DNA of 56,373 nucleotides from an uncultured Phocaeicola sp. (GCA_947626525.1 CANQSM010000008.1:1-56373); one strand, 5' to 3'. Positions 1 through 7,653 are shown, numbered from the stretch's first letter. Made by a program: numbers and translations. The notes: generated by a model not told the origin, from the sequence alone.

Positions 1-252
1 CCCCATCATTATAGGAAAATCTTTCATTAGAGGAGTGTCTTTCATTCTGACTGAAACTCCCGGTAACGCGTGTTTTCGCTCGTCCAATACTTTACCTTTT
101 AACCGGACTGTTTTTTGTGCCGGTGAGACTCTTCCGTTCTGGACAAAGTCCGTTGCCCGGACATTGCTTTGCGGCAGGATGGCGCATAAAAAAATCAGCC
201 ATAGCCTCAGCCTTCCGAAGGCTTTTTTCTTGATAATTCCTTTTTCTTCCAT
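1..252 (-). CDS. SusC/RagA-type TonB-dependent outer membrane receptor, N-terminal part (runs off left edge)
   Basis: An open frame reads leftward from an ATG at 252 to the window edge (84 codons). It begins with a basic stretch and a hydrophobic signal-peptide core (LRLWLIFLCAILPQ, about residues 16-29). Then comes VRLKGKVLDE followed by LPGVSVRMKDTP, the typical start of the carboxypeptidase-regulatory-like plug extension that opens SusC/RagA receptors. Such proteins import glycans or peptides across the outer membrane with a SusD lipoprotein; the partner would lie outside the window. The gene lies just downstream of an inverted-repeat pair (363-678) that may carry its promoter. Another carboxypeptidase-regulatory-domain outer membrane protein is possible because only the first 84 residues are visible. 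Confidence 0.65.
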   Translation of the reverse strand, partial: MEEKGIIKKKAFGRLRLWLIFLCAILPQSNVRATDFVQNGRVSPAQKTVRLKGKVLDERKHALPGVSVRMKDTPLMKDFPIMMG

Positions 253-362
253 AGGTTTTGAGTTTAATAGTAGCGATGTGGCACATACCGGAATGGCCCG
301 TAGCGGTATGCTCCTGTTTTTTATAAGTTGTAATTACATCATTTTCTTGTTTTATCACTTTT

Positions 363-678
363 ACGGCTCGTCACAATCCGGTAAGTCCGGATAGTACTTA
401 TCAGATTGGTCGGGATAATATTTATGTACTTGTTCACGTGGAACAGACGGATATTTGAAACTTATCTTTCTGAATTCCAATAAGAGACTTGAGTCTCGGG
501 AGAAAACGAGCGATGTTAAAAAAACATAATAATAAGAAAGTGAATGATGCAAAAAATAAAACTTTTATATATTTGTTCACAAATAGAATGAAAGTATACC
601 GCGCTTGAATGACAAGCGTATGGGAATCCTTTAATTTTTGGAAGTTCTATCCGGACTTACCGGATTGTGACGAACCGT
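363..678. repeat. 37-bp inverted repeat pair, candidate invertible promoter segment
   Basis: Positions 363-399 and 642-678 are inverted copies of each other, matching at 35 of 37 positions. Each copy contains an inner dyad (ATCCGG, spacer TAAGT, CCGGAT) with an asymmetric spacer, the arrangement expected of a recombinase crossover site. They enclose 242 bp without a convincing gene. The segment lies about 110 bp upstream of the SusC-like start at 252. Phase-variable SusC/SusD operons with invertible promoters are known in Bacteroides; that this is one is inference. No recombinase gene is visible nearby. Confidence 0.6.
568..575 (+). promoter_or_regulatory. -7 promoter-like box TATATTTG inside the inverted-repeat segment
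   Basis: TATATTTG matches the Bacteroidetes -7 consensus TAnnTTTG and points right, away from the SusC-like gene. It overlaps a 16-bp palindrome (TATTTGTTCACAAATA). No good -33 TTTG lies 19-21 bp upstream, so this is a weak call. Confidence 0.35.
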
Positions 679-732
679 TAAACCGATAAAAAACAAAACA
701 CAGTCGTCCGACAACTTCATTGCCAACCAATC

Positions 733-763
733 GGGAGCGTAACTATGATTGCTCCCCCTTTTT
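733..763 (+). terminator. Rho-independent terminator
   Basis: GGGAGC (733-738) pairs with GCTCCC (751-756) across a 12-base loop, and a C-rich then T5 run follows. It would stop rightward transcription leaving the 363-678 segment. Confidence 0.5.
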
Positions 764-840
764 CCGCGTGGGGACGGCAGTACCGGCCAACCTATATGAA
801 TCGCCCTTGTCACGGATGTGTTTGGTCTGTTCCATATATC

Positions 841-945
841 TCCGTTCACCGTCCAGCGAACGCTGGACGGTCCATGCAGATAGGTGCGTCGGCTTTCGCA
901 GCTATCTGACTTCACCGTCCAGCGTACTGTTGGACGGTGAACGGA
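841..945. repeat. Nested palindromic repeats based on ACCGTCCAGCG
   Basis: A perfect 24-bp palindrome lies at 848-871 (arms ACCGTCCAGCG and CGCTGGACGGT). A second, looser dyad lies at 914-938 (ACCGTCCA and TGGACGGT). In addition 841-855 and 931-945 are a perfect 15-bp inverted pair. No gene is recognisable between 680 and 990. The pattern resembles repeated palindromic intergenic elements or paired recombination or transcription-stop structures; function is unknown. Confidence 0.6.
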
Positions 946-1019
946 GCTTACTGTCATGGCTATGTGACTTCTCTATGTCTTTGATATGACGCGGGTTCAA
1001 CGAATTCAGAACAAAGCAA

Positions 1020-1097
1020 GGATTAGAAAAGTTTCGCAAGGCTTTCGCGGAGTTCACAAACAATTATGTGGTTATTGGAGGAACAGCTTGCGACATA
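1020..1097 (+). pseudogene. Fragment of a nucleotidyltransferase (AbiEii/AbiGii-like) gene
   Basis: The frame starting at 1020 reads a helix followed by NNYVVIGGTACDI, the signature start of AbiEii/AbiGii-type nucleotidyltransferases (the GG-T-A motif before the catalytic aspartates). The similarity stops abruptly at about 1097, where unrelated sequence begins in another frame. There is no start codon and no catalytic D-x-D, so this is a scrap left by rearrangement. Confidence 0.5.
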
Positions 1098-1098
1098 G

Positions 1099-1305
1099 CC
1101 AGCCGTCCAAAGAGAAAAACTCAGCAAGGCGGAAAGGGAGAAAACCATCGTGGCGATGTACAACAACGGGCATTCAATCGATGACATCTGGAAAGTAAGC
1201 GGATTCAGCAGCCGCAGCTCCGTGTTCCGCATACTCAACAAATACGGAGTTTCGCTCAATCGGGGTAAGTTTAGCGGGCCGCTGGGAAAACGTAAACCGA
1301 AATAA
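1099..1305 (+). pseudogene. C-terminal helix-turn-helix fragment, origin unknown
   Basis: The frame from 1099 to the TAA at 1303-1305 reads a lysine/arginine-rich helix (KLSKAEREKTIVAMY) and a helix-turn-helix-like segment (IDDIWKVSGFSSRSSVFRIL), ending in a basic tail. There is no upstream start in this frame (TAG at 1096-1098), so it is the 3' end of a gene whose front is missing. Such helix-turn-helix ends occur in resolvase-like and mobile-element proteins. The exact family is not recognised. Confidence 0.4.
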
Positions 1306-1351
1306 GAATAAAGTAAACTATAAAACATACTGCATATTTGAAAAAAAGCAG

Positions 1352-1359
1352 TATCTTTG
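1352..1359 (+). promoter_or_regulatory. -7 promoter box TATCTTTG for the AbiEi gene
   Basis: TATCTTTG matches TAnnTTTG exactly. Transcription would start near 1366, which excludes the TTG at 1357 as a start and favours the ATG at 1381. Confidence 0.5.
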
Positions 1360-1380
1360 CAAGGTAAATATGTTCGGCAT

Positions 1381-1950
1381 ATGTGTATTACAGACAAACT
1401 CAAAGAAGAAGGCTTCGTCTCGACTAAGAATTTGAGCGACTGGCAAGAACAACAGTTGCAGGATGCTGTCCGTAAAGGCGAAGCGGTAAGGCTCAAAAAC
1501 GGCATATATGCAGACATTGATGCCTTGGCGAATACCATGGTGGATATACGGATGATAGTCCCCGGTGGCATATTATGCCTTTGGTCGGCATGGTCTGTTT
1601 ATAATTTGACGACACAGATACCTAATGCTTACTATATAGCCATTGAACGAACACGAAAGATCGTTCTGCCTGATTATCCGGAATTTCAACTGGTTTATCA
1701 ATCCGACAATCTGCTCTCTATCGGGGCAATCCGAAAAAATGTGCAAGGATACGATATTCCTATCTTTGATATGGAGCGTTCTGTATGCGACGCAATCAAA
1801 TACAGAAACAAAGTCGGCATTGATGTAATGGCAGAAATCCTCCAGACTTATCTAAGACGTCCGGATAAAAATATCTCACGGCTGATGGATTACGCGTCAA
1901 AGCTAAGAATACGTAAAACACTGAATCAATATCTTGAAGTATGGCAATAA
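1381..1950 (+). CDS. AbiEi-family antitoxin, type IV toxin-antitoxin
   Basis: This 189-residue protein has the AbiEi layout. An N-terminal winged-helix region (about 1-45, with LSDWQEQQLQDAVRKGEAVRL) is followed by the antitoxin C-terminal domain (GIYADIDAL, then DMERSVCDAIKYRNKVG). AbiEi proteins repress their own operon and neutralise the AbiEii nucleotidyltransferase. Its stop overlaps the start of the toxin frame (1941), the usual coupled arrangement. The open frame extends upstream to a TTG at 1357, but the promoter box overlaps that codon, so ATG 1381 is preferred. The gene looks intact although its toxin partner does not. Confidence 0.8.
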   Translation: MCITDKLKEEGFVSTKNLSDWQEQQLQDAVRKGEAVRLKNGIYADIDALANTMVDIRMIVPGGILCLWSAWSVYNLTTQIPNAYYIAIERTRKIVLPDYPEFQLVYQSDNLLSIGAIRKNVQGYDIPIFDMERSVCDAIKYRNKVGIDVMAEILQTYLRRPDKNISRLMDYASKLRIRKTLNQYLEVWQ

Positions 1951-2526
1951 AAGAAATACATAATTTCGGCTGTTCGGTAAAAACCAAATTGTTGAATATC
2001 TCACGGAATGAGAAACTTGGGTACCAGATGTTGGTAACAAGATACCTCCAGGAGCGTTTGCTCTATCGTTTGTCAATAAGCCCGTATTACGACCATTTCT
2101 TCCTGAAAGGTGGAGCCTTGTTGTATGCACATGAACGCTTTATGGCAAGGCCTACATTGGATATTGATTTTAACATTTTGGCATATTCATTAGAAACCGT
2201 AATCGCCGAAAAGTTTCAAACTGTGATTGTAAGAGCGGAAGCCAACAGCAGGATGAAAGATTTTTACGACCTATACACTTTTATACGGAGGGAAATATGA
2301 CAGTGAGATATTAAGTGAGGCCATTAACGCCACTTTTGAAAATCGCCAGACTGCCTATACGGATAATCATATTGTATTCAGTCATGATTTTGCCAACAAT
2401 ACGGACTTAAACACACGATGGAACTCGTTTGTCAAGAAACTTGAACTTCAACAAGAGCTGACTTTTCCTGAAGTTGTAGGTTTTCTGCAAACCAAACTCG
2501 AACCTTATTGGGAGAAACTAAAATAG
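1941..2526 (+). pseudogene. AbiEii-family nucleotidyltransferase toxin, broken
   Basis: The front reads as AbiEii: FFLKGGALLYA followed by RPTLDIDFN, the nucleotidyltransferase motif with its catalytic aspartates. The sequence then jumps directly to LETVIAEKFQTVI and SRMKDFYDLYTF, late motifs of the family, so the central part appears deleted in frame (roughly 80-100 residues, estimated from memory of the family). A stop follows at 2298-2300. The remaining C-terminus continues in another frame (YDSEILSEAINATFENR to the TAG at 2524-2526), so there is also a frameshift. The toxin is almost certainly inactive. Confidence 0.75.
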
Positions 2527-2619
2527 GCACATATCGCATTGATATTTAACATTATATATTCGTCTATGTCGCGATTTTTTCGTATCTTTACAAGTAGTAA
2601 TCAGAGATAAATCAGTGAT

Positions 2620-2775
2620 ATGGGAGACGTAATCATTTACAGTATTGGGATTGTGGGTGTTTATCAAAATCTTGAAAGTGATATTCGGAGGCTGGAGCAA
2701 AAGCGACTACCAGCGAGACAGGTAAGATTCAACCAACGGAAAGCAGCCTATGCCAATCGTTCCTGCCTGGCATAG
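2620..2775 (+). CDS. Small hypothetical protein (51 residues)
   Basis: An ATG at 2620 opens a 51-codon frame (MGDVIIYSIGIVGVYQNLES, then a basic helix). A near-consensus -7 box (TATCTTTA, 2583-2590) lies about 30 bp upstream. No family is recognised. It lies in a decayed stretch and could be the front of a truncated gene. Low confidence that it is expressed as a protein. Confidence 0.25.
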   Translation: MGDVIIYSIGIVGVYQNLESDIRRLEQKRLPARQVRFNQRKAAYANRSCLA

Positions 2776-2796
2776 CGAGGGACGTAAAAGTCAGCA

Positions 2797-2840
2797 CTTA
2801 ACTTCGTTGGCACATGAAGTTAACTTGACCTGAAAAGGGG
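2797..2840. repeat. Hairpin repeat, copy 1 (second copy at 42273-42314)
   Basis: TTAACTTC (2798-2805) and GAAGTTAA (2816-2823) form a perfect 8-bp stem, followed by a tail close to CTTGACCTGAAAAGGGG. Nearly the same hairpin and tail occur at 42273-42314, almost 40 kb away. Apart from this and a second short dyad (GCGGTTC/GAACCGC near 2848-2873), nothing recognisable lies between 2776 and the sigma-factor promoter. Confidence 0.6.
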
Positions 2841-2996
2841 TTGAGCGGTTCGATTCTGGGCTTGAACCGCAGCACTCCCATTATAATAAGGAGAAGGCAA
2901 GAAAAGAATTCTCCACATGTCATTGGGACAACTGCTTGCTTGTCCTTAGAAGATGTTAAAAGAGTCTTTTTGAAAAAATATCTCTTAGGGATGCAG

Positions 2997-3004
2997 TATT
3001 TTTG
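2997..3004 (+). promoter_or_regulatory. -7 promoter box TATTTTTG upstream of the ECF sigma factor
   Basis: TATTTTTG matches TAnnTTTG. A TTTG lies 24 bp further upstream, longer than the usual 19-21 bp spacing. Transcription would start near 3011, about 30 bases before the proposed start codon. Confidence 0.45.
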
Positions 3005-3042
3005 TACTTTCTTCATTTATAATGTAAAATATCGAGAAACAC

Positions 3043-3603
3043 GTGTTGCGGACAATTAGTGAAACAGAGCTGACAGAACGGTGCAAGCAGGGAGATAAGA
3101 AAGCATTCCAACAGCTTTATGAGCAGTATGCCGGTTTGTTGATGGCTGTTTGTATCCGTTATTCAGGTGAGAGAGAGGCCGCACAGGATATTCTTCACGA
3201 TGGTTTTCTTAAGATATTCCGTTCGTTTGCTCAGTTTTCCTATCGGGGTGAAGGCTCTCTTCGCGCATGGCTTATCCGTATCATGGTGAATGAATCATTG
3301 GAGTTTCTGCGCAGGAAAAAACAGTTGAGTCAAACTGTATTAATGGAGAACCTGCCTGATACCATTCCGGATTCGGAGGAACGCGATTGGGAACAAATAC
3401 CTCAGTCTCAGCTTATGCGTTTTATTGAAGAATTGCCTACTGGTTACCGTACCGTGTTTAACTTGTATGTGTTAGAGGAAAAAAGCCATAAAGAGATTGC
3501 CGAGATATTAGGTATAACGGAAAGGACCTCCTCTTCTCAATTGTATAGGGCGAAATCTTTGTTGATGAAAAAAATAAATGATTATATCAAAAAGGAACAA
3601 TGA
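3043..3603 (+). CDS. ECF-family RNA polymerase sigma factor
   Basis: The 186-residue protein has the two sigma-70 domains of ECF factors. Region 2 (about residues 8-95) contains AFQQLYEQYAGLLMAVCIRY, AAQDILHDGFLKIFRSFAQF and the -10-binding segment. Region 4 (about 120-178) contains a helix-turn-helix, SHKEIAEILGITERTSSSQL. The start is GTG 3043 or TTG 3046, as no in-frame ATG lies nearby. It recruits RNA polymerase to target promoters, usually under control of a neighbouring membrane anti-sigma factor. The next gene starts at 3600 inside its stop codon (ATGA overlap), so the two are translationally coupled and the downstream protein is the likely regulator. Confidence 0.9.
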   Translation: MLRTISETELTERCKQGDKKAFQQLYEQYAGLLMAVCIRYSGEREAAQDILHDGFLKIFRSFAQFSYRGEGSLRAWLIRIMVNESLEFLRRKKQLSQTVLMENLPDTIPDSEERDWEQIPQSQLMRFIEELPTGYRTVFNLYVLEEKSHKEIAEILGITERTSSSQLYRAKSLLMKKINDYIKKEQ

Positions 3604-4943
3604 AAGAAGAACAAGATAAATGGATAGAAAAATTCCGTAACCGGATGAACAATTATTCGGAATCTGTGCCCGGACATATCTGGGAACAGTTGGATGCGGA
3701 GTTGGAAAGGCCAAAGGGCGTTCCTTTCTATACTCGTTGGCGGATGGTTGCCGCTGTGGCAGCACTATTGGCAGTGCCTTCTCTTACGATATGGTTCATT
3801 CATTCGCCTTCGGCGGATTATACTGAAAATGTGTCCGAACAGATTAGCCGTATTGCGGGAGATAAGTTATCTGTTCATCAAGATCCGGCCAGAATGCCGG
3901 ACTTGATAAAAGAGCGGATTAAGCCTTCTCTGCCGGTTCCGTTATCGTCTTCCCCAATGGCTGTGGCTGCTGTTTCGTCAGAGAATGAAACAACAGAGGG
4001 GATTGTTATAGAGGCTCTGCAAAAGAAAGAAGCACAGGAGAAGATGGAGGCAATGGAAAAGAAGGATACTCGTCAGGAAAACAAGACCGGAACATCTGAG
4101 GGGGGGAAACGGATTGAGGATACGCCTGTGCGTAAAGTGCGGAACTCCGGTTACTCTTTTACAGCTTCTCCTGCCGGTCATCGAGATAAATCATGGGAAG
4201 TAGGCATTTCGGTAGGCAATGTGCCGGCTTCGGTTTCCAATACATCTCCCGGATATAAGAGCTTGCCTCGTCCGAAGTCCCAGAGTGGTGAAATGATGAG
4301 TGATCCCTCCTATTCATCATTTCCTGTGGATGATATGGACTATAACCATGTAATGAGTCCTGTGAACGGCAATAGCGAAGCTTATGTGTTGAATCAGATA
4401 CTTTCGAATAATGTTTGGAATACGGTTGTTTCTGATATAAAACATCGTATGCCTATAACGGTAGGGGCTTCTGTCAGATTGCACCTTGATGAGCGGTGGG
4501 CTTGTGAAACCGGACTGACTTATACATTTCTTTCTTCCGATATAAGAGCTGGAGGTGATAGTTACTATTATGAAACCGAACAACAGCTTCATTATGTGGG
4601 TATTCCGGTAAAAGTGAGTTATAATGTATGGGAAAGCAATCGTTTTTCCTTTTACATTTCAGCGGGAGGAACTGTGGAAAAATGTGTGTCGGGCAAAACA
4701 AAAAATGTATATACCACCGGTGATGAAAAAAATATGTCCGGTAGTGAAGACCTGAAAGTAAAGCCCTTGCAGTGGTCTGTCTCTTCGGCTGTAGGAGCTC
4801 AGTTTAAGCTTTCCAGGCAGATAGGTATTTATGCGGAACCTGGTGTCGCCTATTATTTTAATGACGGGAGCGAGGTGCAGACCATACGCAAAGAGCACCC
4901 GTTTAATTTTAATTTACAGGTAGGAGTTCGCTTTTCCTATTGA
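3600..4943 (+). CDS. Membrane-anchored protein with putative anti-sigma N-terminus and outer-membrane beta-barrel-like C-terminus
   Basis: The 447-residue protein begins with about 45 charged residues (KWIEKFRNRMNNYSESVPGH), as in membrane anti-sigma factors. One hydrophobic segment follows (about 48-67, MVAAVAALLAVPSLTIWFI). Next is a long low-complexity linker rich in E, K, S and P (about 70-230). The C-terminal 180 residues have alternating aromatic/polar strands typical of porin-family outer membrane barrels (VGASVRLHLDERWACETGLTY cut here to show the pattern is not continuous; final NFNLQVGVRFSY). It is coupled to the ECF sigma gene by an ATGA overlap, so control of that sigma factor is the likely role. 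The mixed topology is unusual. Confidence 0.6.
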   Translation: MKEEQDKWIEKFRNRMNNYSESVPGHIWEQLDAELERPKGVPFYTRWRMVAAVAALLAVPSLTIWFIHSPSADYTENVSEQISRIAGDKLSVHQDPARMPDLIKERIKPSLPVPLSSSPMAVAAVSSENETTEGIVIEALQKKEAQEKMEAMEKKDTRQENKTGTSEGGKRIEDTPVRKVRNSGYSFTASPAGHRDKSWEVGISVGNVPASVSNTSPGYKSLPRPKSQSGEMMSDPSYSSFPVDDMDYNHVMSPVNGNSEAYVLNQILSNNVWNTVVSDIKHRMPITVGASVRLHLDERWACETGLTYTFLSSDIRAGGDSYYYETEQQLHYVGIPVKVSYNVWESNRFSFYISAGGTVEKCVSGKTKNVYTTGDEKNMSGSEDLKVKPLQWSVSSAVGAQFKLSRQIGIYAEPGVAYYFNDGSEVQTIRKEHPFNFNLQVGVRFSY

Positions 4944-5013
4944 AGACGGGATGTCCTTTTGGAAAATAAGCGATTTTTTTCGTTGGGCCTGCACGTAAAT
5001 CGGATTTTATATG

Positions 5014-5021
5014 TAAGTTTG
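5014..5021 (+). promoter_or_regulatory. -7 promoter box TAAGTTTG upstream of rpe
   Basis: Exact match to TAnnTTTG, 25 bp upstream of the rpe ATG. No clear -33 TTTG at standard spacing. Confidence 0.45.
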
Positions 5022-5046
5022 CCAAACGACAAATCTGAGTCATGAT

Positions 5047-5697
5047 ATGAAACCTATGATAGCTCCTTCTTTGCTGTCGGCAAATTTTGCCGATTTGCGG
5101 ACTGATATAGAGATGATAAACCGTAGTGAGGCCGACTGGTTGCATCTGGATATAATGGACGGCGTGTTTGTCCCGAATATATCGTTTGGTTTTCCGGTAT
5201 TGAAATATGTGGCGGAATTGTGTGAGAAACCGCTGGACGCGCATCTGATGATTGTGGAGCCGGGAAAGTTTATACATGAGGTACAGGCATTGGGAGCGAT
5301 GATGATGAATGTGCACTATGAGGCTTGTACGCATTTGCATCGGACTATTCAACAGATTAAAGAAGCCGGCATGAAAGCGGGAGTGACTTTGAATCCGGCT
5401 ACTCCGGTAGTTATGCTGGAGGATATCATTGGCGAGGTGGATATGGTTTTGCTGATGGGTGTAAATCCGGGATTTGGCGGACAGAAGTTTATAAAGCATA
5501 CCTTGGATAAAGTACGTGATCTACGTGAATTAATCAGTCGAAGCGCTTCGACCGCGCTGATTGAAGTAGACGGAGGGGTAAATATGGAAACCGGGAAAGG
5601 CCTGATTGAAGCCGGGGCTGATATTTTAGTGGCGGGTAATGCTGTTTTTAAGGCGGATAATCCTATAAATATGATTCGCTTTCTAAAAAATCTTTGA
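5047..5697 (+). CDS. rpe: Ribulose-phosphate 3-epimerase
   Basis: The 216-residue TIM-barrel protein interconverts ribulose-5-phosphate and xylulose-5-phosphate in the pentose phosphate pathway. Visible family motifs are the N-terminal PSLLSANFADL, the metal-binding HLDIMDGVFVPNISFG, AHLMIVEP, the phosphate-binding VNPGFGGQKF and the catalytic EVDGGV near residue 177. Length is normal for the family. A -7 box lies just upstream. The comEC frame begins at the stop codon, so the two are probably cotranscribed. Confidence 0.95.
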   Translation: MKPMIAPSLLSANFADLRTDIEMINRSEADWLHLDIMDGVFVPNISFGFPVLKYVAELCEKPLDAHLMIVEPGKFIHEVQALGAMMMNVHYEACTHLHRTIQQIKEAGMKAGVTLNPATPVVMLEDIIGEVDMVLLMGVNPGFGGQKFIKHTLDKVRDLRELISRSASTALIEVDGGVNMETGKGLIEAGADILVAGNAVFKADNPINMIRFLKNL

Positions 5698-5711
5698 CGC
5701 GGTTGACTTGT

Positions 5712-7637
5712 ATGGCAGCGCGGCTGGAGAAATATCCGTTCATCCGATTCCTGATTCCATTCGTGGCGGGTATTTTGTGTGGAGAAGCGTGCCCTGTCGA
5801 ATGGGCTGTATATGTGCCTGTGTTAATAGGAATGAGCCTGGCGCTTTTGTGCTTCTTTTATAGAAGCGGATGCTTTTTCGGAATGGCTCTGTTTTTCTTT
5901 CTTTTCTTTTCGGGAAGTCAATGTCTTTTTCTTCAAAAGCGGAAAACCTGTGTCTCATGGACCGGAGAGAAAGAGCTTTATAAAGGAATCATCACGGATA
6001 CGCCTCAAGAAAAACCTCGTAGCTTTTTGTGTCCGGTGGAGTTGAATAAGCGTAAAGTGCTGTTGTATTTGGCAAAGGATTCTTTGTCCGGGAAATTGAG
6101 ACGGGGAGACTGGATTCTTTTTTATACATCCGTCTCTGTTCCGGAACAGAGAGTTATTCCGGGGCAATTTGATTATGCCCGTTATCTGAGACATCAGGGG
6201 ATAGCGGGCACAGCCTATGTGCCGGAAGGCTTTTGGCGACGAATGGAAACGGAACAGCGCGCCTTTTCGTTAAAACAGGAAGCTTTGAATTTGCGAGACC
6301 GGCTGTTGGAGCGTTATGGTAATCTGGGATTTCATGGAGATGAATGGGCGGTTTTATCTGCTTTGACATTGGGGGACAAGAGTGAATTGAAAGAAAGCTT
6401 GAAAGAAACCTATTCTGTAACCGGCGCCAGTCATGTGTTGGCTTTGTCGGGCTTGCATTTGGGTATATTGTACGGCATCTGCGCGTTTGTTTTGTCTTTT
6501 CTTCGTTTGGGACGCTTTACGGGTTGGGTAAGGATGGGATGTCTGGTGACCGTCTTATGGAGCTTTTCATTTATGGTAGGACTTTCCGCTTCGGTTGTCC
6601 GTTCGGCTTGCATGTTTTCGTTGTTTGCGATAGCCACTTGTCTGAACCGTAAAAGTTTGTCATGGAATACGCTGGCTCTGTCCGCGTTTTTAATGTTGCT
6701 TTATCAACCCTATTACTTGTTTGATGTGGGCTTTCAGCTCTCTTATACGGCGGTGGCCTTTATTGTCTGGCTTCATCCTAAGGTCTCTGCCTGGTGGAAA
6801 CCCTCCAGCCGGATACTTCGTTATATATGGGGAATTTTGTCTGTTTCCTTGGTTGCGCAGTTAGGAGTCGCGCCGTTGATTATGTATTATTTTTCTCATT
6901 TTTCTGTTTATTTTTTATTGACCAATTTATTGGTTATTCCTCTCACGTTCTGTATTGTTGCCGGAACACTGTTGATGTGGGGCTGTAGTTTTTATCCGCC
7001 TTTGCAAAGAGGTGTGGCGACTGTGCTGAATGAAAGCATAAAGGGGATGCATGTGGGTTTGGGTTGGATAGAGCGATTGCCGTATTCCGCCGTAGATCAA
7101 ATAAAGATAGAGGTATGGGGTATCGCCGGTTTTTACCTGTTCCTTTTCTTCCTTGTCGGATATCTCTTGTATAGAAAGGCGAAGTATCTGACAGGTATGT
7201 TGGCGGTTGCGGCTTGTTCGATGGTATTGTGCGCTCTGCCTCTTTTTGAGGAGAAGCCTGCCCGGCTTCTTTTTTATCATTCTGTACAGGGAGCCTCAGT
7301 ACAATGCGCGTATGCGGGAAAAGAACCTTTTGAGTTGTTTTCTGTGGAAAGGGAGTCCGGCATACAACGTTTTGGCGGAAAGACAATCGCCTTGTTGAAG
7401 GATGACGGTTGGCTGGATTGCAGTGCCGGATTTGTATTGCCTCTGGATTACTTGTTTATACAAAGAGGATTTACCGGGAACATCATGGATTTGCAAGAAC
7501 TTTTTGTGATACACCACATTGTACTGGATACATCATTAAGTATGTGGCAGAGGAAACGTTTGCGGGAAGAGAGCGAAAGGTTGGGGATTAAGGTATTTAC
7601 ACTTTCTGAGAAAGGTTATTTATGGGTTGAAGTGTAG
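5712..7637 (+). CDS. comEC: ComEC/Rec2-family DNA-uptake channel protein
   Basis: The 641-residue inner-membrane protein has several N-terminal membrane segments and a DUF4131-like soluble region (about 90-190). The competence domain follows, with the hallmark VLSALTLGDKSEL and SHVLALSGLHLGILYG and many further helices. ComEC forms the channel through which single-stranded DNA enters the cytoplasm in transformable bacteria. This copy lacks the C-terminal metallo-beta-lactamase domain of longer homologues, ending in about 150 soluble residues instead. The frame could start at TTG 5694, but ATG 5712 (MAARLEKYPFIRFL) is the natural start, 14 bp after the rpe stop. Confidence 0.85.
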   Translation: MAARLEKYPFIRFLIPFVAGILCGEACPVEWAVYVPVLIGMSLALLCFFYRSGCFFGMALFFFLFFSGSQCLFLQKRKTCVSWTGEKELYKGIITDTPQEKPRSFLCPVELNKRKVLLYLAKDSLSGKLRRGDWILFYTSVSVPEQRVIPGQFDYARYLRHQGIAGTAYVPEGFWRRMETEQRAFSLKQEALNLRDRLLERYGNLGFHGDEWAVLSALTLGDKSELKESLKETYSVTGASHVLALSGLHLGILYGICAFVLSFLRLGRFTGWVRMGCLVTVLWSFSFMVGLSASVVRSACMFSLFAIATCLNRKSLSWNTLALSAFLMLLYQPYYLFDVGFQLSYTAVAFIVWLHPKVSAWWKPSSRILRYIWGILSVSLVAQLGVAPLIMYYFSHFSVYFLLTNLLVIPLTFCIVAGTLLMWGCSFYPPLQRGVATVLNESIKGMHVGLGWIERLPYSAVDQIKIEVWGIAGFYLFLFFLVGYLLYRKAKYLTGMLAVAACSMVLCALPLFEEKPARLLFYHSVQGASVQCAYAGKEPFELFSVERESGIQRFGGKTIALLKDDGWLDCSAGFVLPLDYLFIQRGFTGNIMDLQELFVIHHIVLDTSLSMWQRKRLREESERLGIKVFTLSEKGYLWVEV

Positions 7638-7653
7638 AGTCACAAATAATTTG

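Noticed and set aside
35-394. 119-codon rightward frame
   Set aside because: It is antisense to the SusC-like N-terminus, which has a signal peptide and plug-domain motif.
2845-2875. tRNA-like GGTTCGATTC motif
   Set aside because: The flanks do not form a T-stem and no acceptor, anticodon arm or other tRNA part is present.
5694-5711. Upstream TTG start for comEC
   Set aside because: It overlaps the rpe stop and adds six residues not typical of the family; ATG 5712 fits better.
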